Source: Niabella drilacis
GTDB taxonomy: Bacteria > Bacteroidota > Bacteroidia > Chitinophagales > Chitinophagaceae
Direction of reading: 5' to 3'
Assembly (NCBI RefSeq): GCF_900101395.1
Contig: NZ_FMZO01000011.1
Span: 109,692-173,691 of the forward strand
DNA: 64,000 nucleotides
Part shown: positions 26,482-36,186 of the stretch, in pieces
How the letters are laid out: every line of letters begins with the position of its first letter
How positions within the stretch are numbered: position 1 is the first letter of the stretch
Position numbers and translations under genes: made by a program
The notes under the pieces: model-generated
Database searches by the model: none
Seen by the model: only the letters and a program-made list of their open reading frames with translations
What the model was told of the DNA's origin: nothing

Positions 26482-27381
26482 CTAAGGTTGCACATTAACA
26501 AATCCGTCGAATGCAATTCCATTTCCGAACTCTTTTATGGTCTTACCCAATTTTAAAGCGTTAAACTGTTTTTCAATACTATCAGCGTTTGCCTGTCGAA
26601 TTACTTTAAGGTTTGGTACTTCATATTCAAAGGGTTCAAACCGATCACCAAACTCTTTAATTATTGTGTCATAAGAAACAAGTCCGCTTTCTTTAACTGT
26701 TTCAGATAGCCTCTCATATTCTTTCTGAATGATTAAATAGTCAACCGGCGGAAGTATGACCGGTATATGCATTGGCCAAACGCAAGCGGTGTATAATGCC
26801 CCGTCTTCTTTATTTCTGACAACAAAATATCCCGGAACAAAAATATCTTCCTCCGTTAAATTTTCCTGCAATGTTTCACGATGTGTTTGATACCCCCACA
26901 AATAATTTGACTTATCAGGGGACAGATATTGAAAGTCCAATTCTCTGAACCGCTCTACTGTTACGCTATCATTTTGCCGGATCCATTGTTCCTCCAAATA
27001 TCCCTTTGGAAATTTCCCCGGACTGTCCGGATCATTTTCATCCTGGGGATTTAAAACATACAGGTCAAGGTCCGTTATAAATTTTTCAATGACCGGGAAT
27101 ATTTCGAATCCGAAAAACCTGGGTCTGAAAAAGTTGATACTAAAGTTAAAATTGAGATATTTGAAATCCCGGAAGTTTTCGAAAATCTCAATTTGCTCCG
27201 GATCATTTTCGGGCTTATTCCAGTCAATAAGAAAATAAACACCGGTTGCAGGATTTTCATAGTGCCATTGTCGCGGATGATCGCTTATATTATGAGGAAG
27301 GTTCTTTGTCAGGTACGCTGCCAGTTCAGCCTCCGTCTGTTGGCTGCCTTTTTGTTTGTAGAAATACAGATCGAAGCTCAT
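26482..27381 (-). CDS. Hypothetical protein (MSFDLYFYK family)
   Basis: A 299-residue soluble acidic protein starting MSFDLYFYKQKGSQQTEAEL. I recognise the start as that of uncharacterised Bacteroidota proteins but know of no function. The middle alternates strands with aromatic residues (YLNFNFSINFFRPRFFGFEIFPVIEKFITDLDLYVLNPQDEND). Size and composition resemble cytosolic immunity-type proteins, but no toxin gene is nearby. No signal peptide or membrane helix. It is convergent with the gene at 25212. Confidence 0.6.
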   Translation of the reverse strand: MSFDLYFYKQKGSQQTEAELAAYLTKNLPHNISDHPRQWHYENPATGVYFLIDWNKPENDPEQIEIFENFRDFKYLNFNFSINFFRPRFFGFEIFPVIEKFITDLDLYVLNPQDENDPDSPGKFPKGYLEEQWIRQNDSVTVERFRELDFQYLSPDKSNYLWGYQTHRETLQENLTEEDIFVPGYFVVRNKEDGALYTACVWPMHIPVILPPVDYLIIQKEYERLSETVKESGLVSYDTIIKEFGDRFEPFEYEVPNLKVIRQANADSIEKQFNALKLGKTIKEFGNGIAFDGFVNVQP

Positions 27382-27567
27382 GTTGCAATATTGATTCTAT
27401 TCGAAAATAAAAGAAAGCTTCCAAACACTCAAACTTCATCAATACTGCAGCTGTTAAACATTTTGAATCATCCCCCAAATATCCCCGGATCTGGTCAATC
27501 CCGGGAATGAGCATGCGGCCATCAGTTTTAAATTCCTTATTTTAGATTTTATATTTATTATTACGAT

Positions 27568-28380
27568 ATGGGGCTCTTCTCGTTCCGGAAAAAACAAAAG
27601 ATCATCGGACTTACCCTTTCAGGCGGGGGCATGCGTGGTGTGGCGCATATCGGAGTTTTGCGCGCCCTCGATGAGTTTGGGCTGAGACCACAGGTGATCT
27701 CCGGTACCAGTGCCGGAGCCATTATCGGGGCCTTTTATGCTGCAGGATACTCGCCCCTGCAAATGCAGGAGATCGTGACCCGAACAACTTTTTTTTCCAG
27801 GTCATCCTTCCGACTGGGCACTACCGGCATTTTTAACACCGTCTTTTTGCAACGGCTCTTTAAAGAATCCTTTCCGGATGACAATTTTAACATCCTTAAA
27901 ATACCCTTATATGTAGCCGCTACCGAAGTTACCCATGGCCGGACGGAATATTTCTCAGATGGAAGGCTCTTCCAGGCACTGCTGGCATCAGCCAGCATAC
28001 CGTATATCTTTCCGCCCATCCGTATTGGCGCCAAAGTATACATGGACGGAGGCATCCTGAACAACTTTCCCATAGAACCCATTTATGATAAATGTGACCT
28101 GCTGATCGGCTCGCATGTCAACTCACTGATATACGACGACATGCAGAAGATAAGCGCCCGCAAGGTATTTGACCGGGTCGTTCACCTGGCCATCGGAAAA
28201 TCTGTTTATTCCAAGGCCCATGCCTGTGACCTCTTTTTTGATCCCCCGGGTATGACGCAGTTCAGTCTTTTTGATAAAAAAGGCGTACCGCAAATGCTGG
28301 ATATAACTTATAAAAATACCGTAAGTGTTCTGGAAGAAAAGGGGTATAAGCGTAAGACAGACCAGGTGCATCCTGTATAA
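27568..28380 (+). CDS. Patatin-like phospholipase
   Basis: A 270-residue serine lipid acyl hydrolase of the patatin family (RssA-like). The oxyanion loop SGGGMRG is at 18-24, the nucleophile elbow GTSAG at 46-50 (Ser48), and the catalytic Asp at DGG 160-162; the dyad is complete. No signal peptide or membrane helix, so it acts on cytoplasmic or inner-membrane lipids. Length is normal for the short bacterial form. The convergent operon at 28398 ends just downstream. Confidence 0.92.
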   Translation: MGLFSFRKKQKIIGLTLSGGGMRGVAHIGVLRALDEFGLRPQVISGTSAGAIIGAFYAAGYSPLQMQEIVTRTTFFSRSSFRLGTTGIFNTVFLQRLFKESFPDDNFNILKIPLYVAATEVTHGRTEYFSDGRLFQALLASASIPYIFPPIRIGAKVYMDGGILNNFPIEPIYDKCDLLIGSHVNSLIYDDMQKISARKVFDRVVHLAIGKSVYSKAHACDLFFDPPGMTQFSLFDKKGVPQMLDITYKNTVSVLEEKGYKRKTDQVHPV

Positions 28381-28397
28381 GATGGTACTGTTCTTTT

Positions 28398-28910
28398 TCA
28401 ATCCGGATAATCAATACAGGGATAACCGGCGGCCGGGCAGGCTCCGGCCTGCATGGTTTCCCGGAGCTGCCATTCCAAAATAATTATAAGGCACCCAATA
28501 AACAGGCATAGTGGAGTATAAATACGCGTATCATACCAACCGAACCGGCTGTTTTTTATCCGTTTGAAAAGACCAGCATATTTAAAATCGCCAACGGCCC
28601 TTGCAAAGAAGAACAATGCGACGCCCCCCAGGCCATAGGTTTGCAGCACGCAGGGGATCCTAAAATACAGTATTCCTGCTTTTATCAATACCAAAACTGC
28701 AAGTCCGGCAAAACCGGCGCCCAATGTAAAACTGTGCAGTGGCTTTGGCGACAGTACCCGTTTATTCTGTCTGTTAACCGGAAGAGCGGCCCCGATCCAC
28801 GCCTGCCCGCCGGCCCCCCAATAAATATGAATAGCCGATAACAGTAAAAAGAGCGCAAAAAGCAAATATGCAATAAAGAAGATCATCTTAAACCCTATTG
28901 GGATATCCAT
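28398..28910 (-). CDS. DUF3995 small membrane protein
   Basis: A 170-residue protein with four hydrophobic helices (about 7-27, 61-82, 86-103, 131-150). The early motif LLSAIHIYWGAGG matches DUF3995, a family of unknown function found in many bacteria. The C-terminal tail contains two cysteines (GACPAAGYPC). Its start overlaps the DoxX gene end by 16 bp, so the two are probably coupled in an operon led by the Crp-type regulator at 29337. Confidence 0.7.
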   Translation of the reverse strand: MDIPIGFKMIFFIAYLLFALFLLLSAIHIYWGAGGQAWIGAALPVNRQNKRVLSPKPLHSFTLGAGFAGLAVLVLIKAGILYFRIPCVLQTYGLGGVALFFFARAVGDFKYAGLFKRIKNSRFGWYDTRIYTPLCLFIGCLIIILEWQLRETMQAGACPAAGYPCIDYPD

Positions 28911-29269
28911 ATCCTGCCCAGGGCCACCAGGACGGCGATAAGAAAATAGGCAATGTTTACAAAAACATTCCGGAGCTCATTCCGCTGGTAGTGGATCCGC
29001 GCTGCAAAAGGCATGATAGCAGCCAGGCAAAATGCAGCCACCGGTGTAAGCCATGGCATTATATCGAAGTATACGGGTACGATCAGTCCGGCAACCCCTG
29101 CAAGTTCCAATATACCAATAATCCTGACGGAAAGCCGGGAAAGTCCTTCAACCCCCGTTTGCCCGATGGCTACCAGCTTTTTGGGAGGCAATACAGTTTT
29201 GCAAATGCCTGAATACAGAAAACCGGCGGCCATTAAAACCTGTAAGATCCAAAGAATAATGTTACTCAT
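28895..29269 (-). CDS. DoxX-family membrane protein
   Basis: About 124 residues from ATG 29269 (MSNIILWILQVLMAAGFLYSGICK); an upstream in-frame ATG at 29332 would add an unlikely soluble leader. Four helices, with the family motif AGFLYSGICKTVLP and the ILELAGVAGLIVP segment. DoxX-type proteins are small quinone-related or redox membrane proteins. The gene overlaps the DUF3995 gene and lies 67 bp after the Crp-type regulator on the same strand. Confidence 0.8.
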   Translation of the reverse strand: MSNIILWILQVLMAAGFLYSGICKTVLPPKKLVAIGQTGVEGLSRLSVRIIGILELAGVAGLIVPVYFDIMPWLTPVAAFCLAAIMPFAARIHYQRNELRNVFVNIAYFLIAVLVALGRIWISQ

Positions 29270-29336
29270 AGTTTTTCTCTTTTCAATACAAAGGTCAAAA
29301 CATGCAGCAACACCGCCTTTGACATTTATCAAAAAC

Positions 29337-29900
29337 TCAGATCTGTGCGCGTATCCTGCTCAGGGTTTCCTGTGTAATGCCCAGGTAGGAAGCGATCATA
29401 CCAAGCGGCACCCGCTGAATAAATGAGGGATTTGATTGCATCAATATTTTATAGCGTTCCAGGGCGGTTGCAAAATGCAGATCGTCAAACTTCTGCTGCA
29501 GCTGTATTAAACCATGGGCTACCAGCATCCTGAAAAGATGTTCTATATCATGATAACGGGCGCAGAGTTCGTCAAGCACATCGCGGTGCAACACATAAAG
29601 CACCGTATCCTCCAGTATCTCAATACCGCGCCGGTCGGGCCTTCGTGTGATAAAACTGATTATGGAGCAGGCAAACGAGTTTTCATCGCTGATCCAGTCC
29701 GTAATATCTTTACCATCCTTCAGGTAATAGGTCCGGGTCAGCCCTTTATCAATAAAGTACAGGCATTTACAGGTGGTATCCGGTCTAACAAGAATGGTTC
29801 CCCTGGGCAATACCTGCTTTTGCAGCTGTTTGACCAGCTCCTGCCTGCTTTGTTCAGACAGCGTTGCGTACTGTGCTACCGTTACAAAAAAATGCTCCAT
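29337..29900 (-). CDS. Crp/Fnr-family transcriptional regulator
   Basis: A 187-residue regulator with an N-terminal cyclic-nucleotide-binding-like domain (about 20-120; CKCLYFIDKGLTRTYYLKDGKDITDW is the beta-roll core). A C-terminal winged helix is shortened to the recognition helix region VPLGMIASYLGITQETLSRIRAQI (164-187). This short form is frequent in Bacteroidota. No iron-sulphur cysteines of FNR type are present. It probably controls the following DoxX and DUF3995 genes, by inference from order and strand. Confidence 0.85.
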   Translation of the reverse strand: MEHFFVTVAQYATLSEQSRQELVKQLQKQVLPRGTILVRPDTTCKCLYFIDKGLTRTYYLKDGKDITDWISDENSFACSIISFITRRPDRRGIEILEDTVLYVLHRDVLDELCARYHDIEHLFRMLVAHGLIQLQQKFDDLHFATALERYKILMQSNPSFIQRVPLGMIASYLGITQETLSRIRAQI

Positions 29901-30108
29901 TTCCCTGATTTAATGCTTTTATACGGGCAACAAAGACCGGGCCCGGATTATTCCCAAAAGAAAAGAGAACATTCCTGTTCAAGAATATGCCGGGAGTTAA
30001 GACCGGCGCCCGTAATTGATGCATATCAAATAAAAGAAACAGGAATAAAATGCGACGCCTAAAAAGCATTACATTTGGGCATAGGGTAACTGATATAAAT
30101 ACGTTGAA

Positions 30109-30981
30109 ATGGTTGTACCGGAGGTCTATCGCGAAAAATCGCCGTTATCTGAAAAAGATTGTTTTGTGGTGTTTGACCGGCGCAAGTCGAGTTTTACGTT
30201 CCCGGTGCATGTGCATCCCGAATTTGAACTCAACTTTGTAGACGGCGCGGCCGGGGCACAGCGCATTATCGGGGATTCCGTGGAAAGCATCGGCGAAAAA
30301 GACCTGGTGCTGATCGCCAACCCGGAGCTCAAACATGCCTGGAAAGACGGAGGCCGCAGTTTCAGTAATATCCACGAGATCACCATCCAGTTTCATCCCC
30401 AGCTCCTGGAGCAGTATTTAAATAAAAACCAGTTCCGCAGTATACAACGGCTTTTTGAAAGAGCTTCAAAAGGCGTTTGCTTTGGAGCCGCCACCATCGA
30501 AAGGGTGCAGCCGCTCCTGCATATCATTACGATGGAAAATGACGGTTTTTACTCGGTAATGCGGCTGTTTATCCTTTTACATGAACTGGCCCGGAACGAG
30601 GACTACCGGGAACTTTCCAGTGGCGCCCCGCCTGAAATTACCCGGAGCGCCGAGCTGCTTAACCGGCTGCAGGACTATGTGAGCCAGCACATCACAGATA
30701 TGATCCGCCTTTCAGATGCGGCCACGCTGCTGAATATGAGCCGTTCTACTTTTGCCCGCTTTCTTCAATCTCAAACAGGACTGAATTTTACAGACTACCT
30801 CCTTGATTTCCGGATCAACGTGGCGGTACGTAAGCTGAAAGGAACGGCATCTATACAGGATGTGGCAGATCAGTGCGGCTTTAACAGCATCTCCTACTTT
30901 TACCGGGTATTTAAAAAAGCAAAAGGTATCACGCCCGTAGAATTCAGGAGCAACTTTAAAAAGCAGCAGGTTATTGTGTAA
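30109..30981 (+). CDS. AraC-family transcriptional regulator
   Basis: A 290-residue regulator. The N-terminal half is a cupin-like sensor domain (VHVHPEFELNFV and IGEKDLVLIANPELKHAW). The C-terminal AraC/XylS DNA-binding domain spans about 185-285 with two HTH units (LSDAATLLNMSRSTFARFLQSQTG and IQDVADQCGFNSISYFYRVFKKAKGITPVEFR). The ligand is unknown. It is convergent with the minus-strand subunit-3 gene, so a sugar-related role together with the GMC pair is possible but not shown. Confidence 0.9.
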   Translation: MVVPEVYREKSPLSEKDCFVVFDRRKSSFTFPVHVHPEFELNFVDGAAGAQRIIGDSVESIGEKDLVLIANPELKHAWKDGGRSFSNIHEITIQFHPQLLEQYLNKNQFRSIQRLFERASKGVCFGAATIERVQPLLHIITMENDGFYSVMRLFILLHELARNEDYRELSSGAPPEITRSAELLNRLQDYVSQHITDMIRLSDAATLLNMSRSTFARFLQSQTGLNFTDYLLDFRINVAVRKLKGTASIQDVADQCGFNSISYFYRVFKKAKGITPVEFRSNFKKQQVIV

Positions 30982-31012
30982 GACCACGGGTACACCTGCA
31001 ATGCGATGCATT

Positions 31013-31672
31013 TTACAGGGCCCAGGCTTTGTCGCCCTTTTTATAAGGATATGCGCCATTATAATGCCCCGGGGTTTCCACATATCGAAGCGCCTTGGTC
31101 ATGCCAACCTCTGAGCTGAAATATCCCCAAAGGGTCAGTTGCCGCATCATGGTAAAATAATGGGGGGGATAATTTTCCTTCAGGTATGAAGCGCCAAAAT
31201 CATTACCGGCTGCCGCCGCCCGGGTCTTTTCATCCTGTTGCTGGTTGAACTGGTCTTTTGCCTTCTTATAAGCATCCGTATTTACATATGCCCTCGCTTC
31301 GTTATACAGCCCGGTAAGAAAGCCTGCTTTTTCGGCCGGCGACAACTGCTCAAATGTTTTTTTGTATTGCCGGTTACAGGCTTCTTTTAACTGTGCAAGA
31401 CCTTCTGAAAACGTTTTCCGTTCGGTTTCCGTATAGCAGTCGGTAATAACAGACTGCATAAACGTTCCAACCCGGGCAGCCCTGGCGCCGCCGGAGTCCG
31501 GGGTAGCGGGAAGGATGGTTTCACCGATCTCATCAAGCAGCGCAAGATCTGCTGCCGTAAACAGGCCGGTCTCCCCAGCCGGGTTCTTACAGCCTGATAA
31601 AAATGCGTCGGCGCCTACCAGGGCGCCGCCCAGTAAAAGGGATACCTGTGTTAAAGCTTCTCTCCTGTTCAT
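31013..31672 (-). CDS. Gluconate 2-dehydrogenase subunit-3-like protein
   Basis: A 219-residue small subunit of a membrane-bound dehydrogenase. The N-terminus has an RR pair and hydrophobic stretch ending in a lipobox-like LSGC (about 24-27), so it is exported (Tat-type) and probably lipidated. The conserved family segment LALLDEIGETILPATPDSGGARAARV lies at about 41-66. It is the expected partner of the GMC flavoprotein encoded 65 bp upstream in the same operon. Such pairs oxidise sugars, in some Bacteroidota at C3 of glycosides. Confidence 0.85.
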   Translation of the reverse strand: MNRREALTQVSLLLGGALVGADAFLSGCKNPAGETGLFTAADLALLDEIGETILPATPDSGGARAARVGTFMQSVITDCYTETERKTFSEGLAQLKEACNRQYKKTFEQLSPAEKAGFLTGLYNEARAYVNTDAYKKAKDQFNQQQDEKTRAAAAGNDFGASYLKENYPPHYFTMMRQLTLWGYFSSEVGMTKALRYVETPGHYNGAYPYKKGDKAWAL

Positions 31673-31737
31673 AAAGCTATGTTTTTAGGGTTATCCGGTT
31701 TTCTGCACCGGCAGACCGGATACGATAACCCTACAGA

Positions 31738-33417
31738 TTAAAGATTTTGTTTTTTTAACTCGCTAACCGCGTATGCTGCCGCACGTGCGGTAAAGGCCAT
31801 ATAGGTTAAGGAAGGGTTTACACAACCCGCCGATGTCATAAAGGAGCCATCCGTTACAAATACATTGGGGGCATCCCAAACCTGGTTCCATTTGTTAAGC
31901 ACAGAGGTCTTGGGATCCGAACCCATGCGCGCCGTTCCCATTTCGTGGATCCCCTGCCCCATTATGCCATCGTTATCAAATCCATACACATCTTTGATCC
32001 CCGCTTTTTCCAGCATTTCCTTCCCGTCGTTAATGATCTCCCGGCGCATCTTTTTTTCGTTTTCTTTCAGCTCGGCATCGATCGCCAGTACATCCAGGCC
32101 CCATTTATCTTTCCGGTTTCTATCCAGTGTAACCAGGTTATCATGGTAAGGCAGCACTTCCCCAAAACCGCCCATCCACACACTCCAGGTTCCGGCTTCT
32201 GTAAGGGCTTCCTTTAAGGCGGCGCCCACCGCTATTTCCTCAGCAGCCCTGGTGCCCCGGCCCCGGCCGGCTCCCCCCTGGTAACCAAAACCCCGGATAT
32301 AATCCCGTTTTTCGCCATTCAGGTTCCGGTACCGGGGTATATATACCCCATTGGGCCGGCGTCCGTAAGTATACATATCGTCATAGCCCTCGGCCCGCCC
32401 TCCGGCCCCGGAGCCCAGGTGATGATCCATCAGGTTATGTCCCAGCTCACCGCTGCTGCTGCCCAGCCCGCCCGGCCATATATCCGTGGCAGAGTGCAGC
32501 AGCACCCAGGTACTGTTCAGGGTGGAGGCATTCAGGAACACGATCTTTGATTTGTATTCGTAGGTCTTATTGGTTTCCGCATCCAGCACTTCCACCCCTG
32601 TCGCTCTCTTTTTATCCTTGTCGTACAGGATCTTTGTAACAATACTCCAGGGGCGCAGGGTGAGGTTGCCCGTTTTCATAGCCGCGGGCAACGTGGAGGA
32701 CTGGGTACTGAAATAGCCTCCGTAAGGGCAGCCCCGGTCGCATTTATTACGGTACTGGCATTTGCTGCGCCCCGGCAATGCCTCCGTAAGATGGGCGCAA
32801 CGGCCAATGATCAGGCGCCGCTGATCCCGGTAGGCCGTTTTAATACGGGCGGCCATATCTTTTTCAACAACATTCATTTCCATGGGCGGCAGAAATTGTC
32901 CATCCGGCAGCTGGGGCAGGTTTTCAATACTGCCGCTCACACCAATGAACCGCTCCACATGATCGTACCAGGGCGCAATTTCGGCATACCTTACAGGCCA
33001 GTCGATAGCAATGCCGTCTTTGGCATTGGCCTCATAGTCAATATCACTCCAACGGTAGGTCTGTTTTCCCCAGAGCAGTGAGCGCCCTCCCACCTGGTAC
33101 CCGCGAAACCAGTTGAACTGCTTCACCTCAGTATAAGGTGTTTCCGTATCATTGGCCCACCAGTCGAGGTTGATCTCGTTAGGACCAAAACCCCGGATAC
33201 GGTTGGGATAAAGCCGCTTTTGTGCCAGGGTCATACTGCCATGATGGGAAAATTCCCAGGGCCCCTTGCCCGCGTTCACATAATCGGTTATATGTTTCAC
33301 ATCTTTGCCGCGCTCCAGCAATAACACTTTCAATCCTTTTTCACAGAGTTCTTTTGCCGCCCATCCCCCGCTGATACCGGAGCCGATCACAATAGCATCA
33401 TAATGATTATCTGCCAT
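31738..33417 (-). CDS. GMC-family oxidoreductase (sugar dehydrogenase large subunit)
   Basis: A 559-residue flavoprotein. The FAD-binding Rossmann motif AIVIGSGISGGWAAKEL is at 8-24. A cysteine-bearing segment KCQYRNKCDRGCPYGG (about 221-236) resembles that of gluconate/fructose dehydrogenase large subunits. The C-terminal GMC region GQGIHEMGTARMG...NVFVTDGSFMTSAGCVNPSLTYMA carries the catalytic His. It has no signal peptide, so export would be by hitchhiking on the Tat-tagged small subunit encoded next. Substrate probably a sugar or glycoside. Confidence 0.88.
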   Translation of the reverse strand: MADNHYDAIVIGSGISGGWAAKELCEKGLKVLLLERGKDVKHITDYVNAGKGPWEFSHHGSMTLAQKRLYPNRIRGFGPNEINLDWWANDTETPYTEVKQFNWFRGYQVGGRSLLWGKQTYRWSDIDYEANAKDGIAIDWPVRYAEIAPWYDHVERFIGVSGSIENLPQLPDGQFLPPMEMNVVEKDMAARIKTAYRDQRRLIIGRCAHLTEALPGRSKCQYRNKCDRGCPYGGYFSTQSSTLPAAMKTGNLTLRPWSIVTKILYDKDKKRATGVEVLDAETNKTYEYKSKIVFLNASTLNSTWVLLHSATDIWPGGLGSSSGELGHNLMDHHLGSGAGGRAEGYDDMYTYGRRPNGVYIPRYRNLNGEKRDYIRGFGYQGGAGRGRGTRAAEEIAVGAALKEALTEAGTWSVWMGGFGEVLPYHDNLVTLDRNRKDKWGLDVLAIDAELKENEKKMRREIINDGKEMLEKAGIKDVYGFDNDGIMGQGIHEMGTARMGSDPKTSVLNKWNQVWDAPNVFVTDGSFMTSAGCVNPSLTYMAFTARAAAYAVSELKKQNL

Positions 33418-33665
33418 AACGATAGAATTGCTTTAAGAATTTATAAATAAAAATTTTGTCCCTGTTTTTTACAAACAACCCGATAAGAGGTATAAATATA
33501 CTGATTTTCTCCAATAATGCAATCGATTACATAAATTAAAGAACACTCCACTTTTCGCAGCTTTGCCCGAACACGCTTCTTTAAGCGATCGCCCCGCATG
33601 GAGGAAGCAGGACTCCCCCATGACCATCCCGACTCTAAATATTGCTTAACCTTACTGAATATATC

Positions 33666-34300
33666 ATGGTTATGACAGATTTTACGCATTTGGACCTGAA
33701 CAAATCCTATACCTACGCAGATTATCTTACCTGGAGATTCCAGGAGCGACTGGAACTGATAAAAGGGAAGATCTTTATAATGAACCGGAATCAATTTTTA
33801 TTAAAATGCGTAATTACTAGTGGTTTGTGAGGACATAAACCACGGCCCACGCCACGGTCAGTGTCCTCACTGACCGAGAAAAGAAATAATTTTGATGCCG
33901 GCTTATTATTAAACCAGGCCCGGCGCCTTTTGATGTGCGTCTTGCTGCAAAAAACAAGGCCGTTACCACCGTACTGCAACCAGCTATCTGTGTTGTTTGT
34001 GATCTGAATAAACTTGATGACCGGGGTTGTATTGGCGCTCCTGATATTGTGGTGGAAATATTATCGCCCGGTAACAACAGCAAGGAACTAAAGAATAAGT
34101 TTGAAGTATACGAAGAGAATGGAGTACAGGAATACCGGATCATTCACCCTGAAGAGAAAACATTTATGGCTTACATACTGGATGGGCAGGGCAGGTATCA
34201 GCCCACTGCCCTAAAAACGATCGGAGACCATATCACAACACCGGTATTACCGGGTTTTGTGCTGGATCTTGAAAAAACATTTGATTACTATACCGGCTAA
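33666..34300 (+). pseudogene. Broken Uma2-family (DUF820) nuclease-like gene
   Basis: The N-terminal part (from MVMTDFTHLDLNKSYTYADYL to LIKGKIF, about 33672-33780) and the C-terminal part (from about 33923, PAPFDVRLA..., to 34300) both match a Uma2 protein, including the core DIVVEILSPGNN and GVQEYRIIHPEEK. The 140 bp between them does not encode the expected central segment. It contains stops and a pair of hairpins (33821-33876), so the middle was replaced rather than merely interrupted. The product is certainly not full length. Confidence 0.8.
33821..33876. repeat. Two REP-like hairpins inside the Uma2 pseudogene
   Basis: GGTTTGTGAGGACATAAACC (33822-33841) and GGTCAGTGTCCTCACTGACC (33856-33875) are two 20-nt hairpins in opposite orientation. 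They share the loop core GTCCTCAC and have stems of different sequence. Flanking bases extend each stem by one pair. The layout resembles a small REP/BIME unit. Confidence 0.65.
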
Positions 34301-34309
34301 ACCTGCACT

Positions 34310-35539
34310 TTATTTCCGGCGCTGCAGCTCCTTTTTGATCAGTCCCAGCTCACGGCCGGTTTGCCCCTTCACGGAAGTGTTTTCCTGCGCACGGCGCATC
34401 AGGTAAGGGATCACATCATCAATGGGCCCGAAAGGCAGGTATTTGCTTACACTGCAGCCGGCAGCCGCCAGGTTAAAGGTAATATTGTCACTCATACCAT
34501 AGAGCTGGCTGAAATGTACATGCGGATGATGAAACGGAACCCCGTGCTGCTGCAGCCATGCCACTGCATCCAGGTTGCTTTTTTCATTATGGGTGGCAAT
34601 GATCAGCGCTACCCGGTTCAGCCGCTCCAGGCCAAATTGCACACCGGCATTATAGTCGCGGTCAGCGCTGATCTTATCAGGCTGTATCGGGGATGCATAG
34701 CCTCTTTCTGCTGCGCGGGCCCGCTCTTTTTCCATGTAAGCCCCCCGTACCAGCTTTACCGCCAGCAGAAAATTGCGTTCCTCAGCTGCTTCGTAGCAGT
34801 CTTTTAAGAACTGCAGCCGGTCGTGCCGGTATAATTGTACCGTATTATAAATAACCGGTGTTGTTTTATTAAAGCTGTCCATCATTAAGATGGTCAATGC
34901 GTCTACCGGGTCCTGGATCCAGGTTTCTTCCGCATCGATCAGCACACCTACTTTTTTTTCTGCAGCCTGCTCGCAGATGCGCAGCAACCGGGTGCGCACC
35001 CGGTGCCATTCTTCCTTTTCGGCAGTCTCCAGCTGGTCGATTACCTGCAGGTACCTTTTGATCAATGTTCCGGTGGCGGCGGTCATCAGCCCGTCGATCT
35101 TTTCCAGGAGCGCAAACCTCGAAAACCCCGTCACCTTTACACTCATAAAGGGAATGTTGGATTGGGTGGCAGCGTAATCAATAACCCGGATGAACTCATC
35201 CGCAGCATGATCATATTCTTGTTCGGAGTCCTCTCCTCCCTCTACACCATAATCCAGGATCACCTGTACCTGGTATTGGCCCAGTTTGGCGGCCACCTTT
35301 GCTGTTTCCGCAAGGGTTTCGCCTCCCACAAACTGCTTAAAGATCGTACTCCTGATAATCCCTTTTACAGGCAACCCGTTTTTGATCGCCCAGGGGGTGA
35401 GCCGGGTTCCCAATTTTACCAGCGTGGGTTGCCCCATCATTGAAAAAAGCAGTCTTGCCTGTTTTAACTCCTTGTCCGACTTGTATTTAAATGCGAATTC
35501 TGTGTTATCAAATGATACCGGTAGATTATTTTCCTGCAT
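34310..35539 (-). CDS. Proline dehydrogenase
   Basis: A 409-residue single-domain FAD proline dehydrogenase that oxidises proline to pyrroline-5-carboxylate. The beta-alpha barrel shows QVILDYGVEGGED, FMSVKVTGFSRFALLEKI, VGVLIDAEETWIQDPVD, and the typical LAVKLVRGAYMEKERARA followed by LIIATHNEKSN. The C-terminal QLYGMSDNITF...KYLPFGPIDDVIPYLMRRAQEN holds the substrate-binding Arg pair RR. It is monofunctional, as is usual for Bacteroidota; P5C dehydrogenase is elsewhere. Confidence 0.95.
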   Translation of the reverse strand: MQENNLPVSFDNTEFAFKYKSDKELKQARLLFSMMGQPTLVKLGTRLTPWAIKNGLPVKGIIRSTIFKQFVGGETLAETAKVAAKLGQYQVQVILDYGVEGGEDSEQEYDHAADEFIRVIDYAATQSNIPFMSVKVTGFSRFALLEKIDGLMTAATGTLIKRYLQVIDQLETAEKEEWHRVRTRLLRICEQAAEKKVGVLIDAEETWIQDPVDALTILMMDSFNKTTPVIYNTVQLYRHDRLQFLKDCYEAAEERNFLLAVKLVRGAYMEKERARAAERGYASPIQPDKISADRDYNAGVQFGLERLNRVALIIATHNEKSNLDAVAWLQQHGVPFHHPHVHFSQLYGMSDNITFNLAAAGCSVSKYLPFGPIDDVIPYLMRRAQENTSVKGQTGRELGLIKKELQRRK

Positions 35540-35673
35540 ATAACTAAAGCAAAATATTCGTCAAAGGTAAGGGCGCTTTTCTTTTCATTTATAAAAAGAT
35601 TGGCCCGGCGCAACCGTTTGAGCAGCCATTTTCTTAATTAGCCGTATCCCGTTACTTTTGCAAAAAATTAAAA

Positions 35674-36183
35674 ATGGCGAAAAATCCTGCAGACAGCCTG
35701 ATCGTAATGACAGAACTGGTATTGCCCAATGATACCAATACCTTTGGTAACTTAATGGGCGGCCGCCTGATGTACTGGATGGATATTGCCGCTGCCCTGT
35801 CTGCCCAAAAGCACGCCAACCTTCCTGTAGTTACGGCGTCCGTTGACAACATTTCTTTTGAGAACCCCATCAGGCTGGGCAATTCGGTACATATCGAGGC
35901 CAGGGTCACCCGGGCTTTTAATTCTTCTATGGAAGTGCACATGGTGGTACATGGGGAGGACCTGGTGAACCGCTACCGGTATAAAAGCAATGAAGCCTAT
36001 TACACCTTTGTAGGCCTGGATCCCCACGGGAAACCGGCCCATGTGCCAGCGCTGGAACCGGTAACGGAAAAAGAGCTCCTGCTTTTTGAGGGCGCGCTGC
36101 GCCGCCGCCAGCTCAGGCTCATCCTGGGAGGCAAAATGAAGCCCATCGATGCTGCAGAGCTGAGGGCCCTGTTCCAGATGTAA
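35674..36183 (+). CDS. Acyl-CoA thioesterase (hotdog fold)
   Basis: A 169-residue hotdog thioesterase of the YciA/BACH type that hydrolyses acyl-CoA. The family start MTELVLPNDTNTFGNLMGGRLMYWMDIAAALSA (about 12-44) contains the catalytic N-x-x-G-x-x-x-G pattern with Asp in the hotdog helix. The following strands SVDNISFENPIRLGNSVHIEA and YKSNEAYYTFVGLD are typical. Single domain, cytoplasmic. The next gene on the minus strand begins its 3' end 3 bp downstream. Confidence 0.92.
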   Translation: MAKNPADSLIVMTELVLPNDTNTFGNLMGGRLMYWMDIAAALSAQKHANLPVVTASVDNISFENPIRLGNSVHIEARVTRAFNSSMEVHMVVHGEDLVNRYRYKSNEAYYTFVGLDPHGKPAHVPALEPVTEKELLLFEGALRRRQLRLILGGKMKPIDAAELRALFQM

Positions 36184-36186
36184 CAC

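Noticed and set aside
33441..33794. 117-codon minus-strand frame near the GMC gene
   Set aside because: It is largely the antisense of the Uma2 remnant and has no support of its own.
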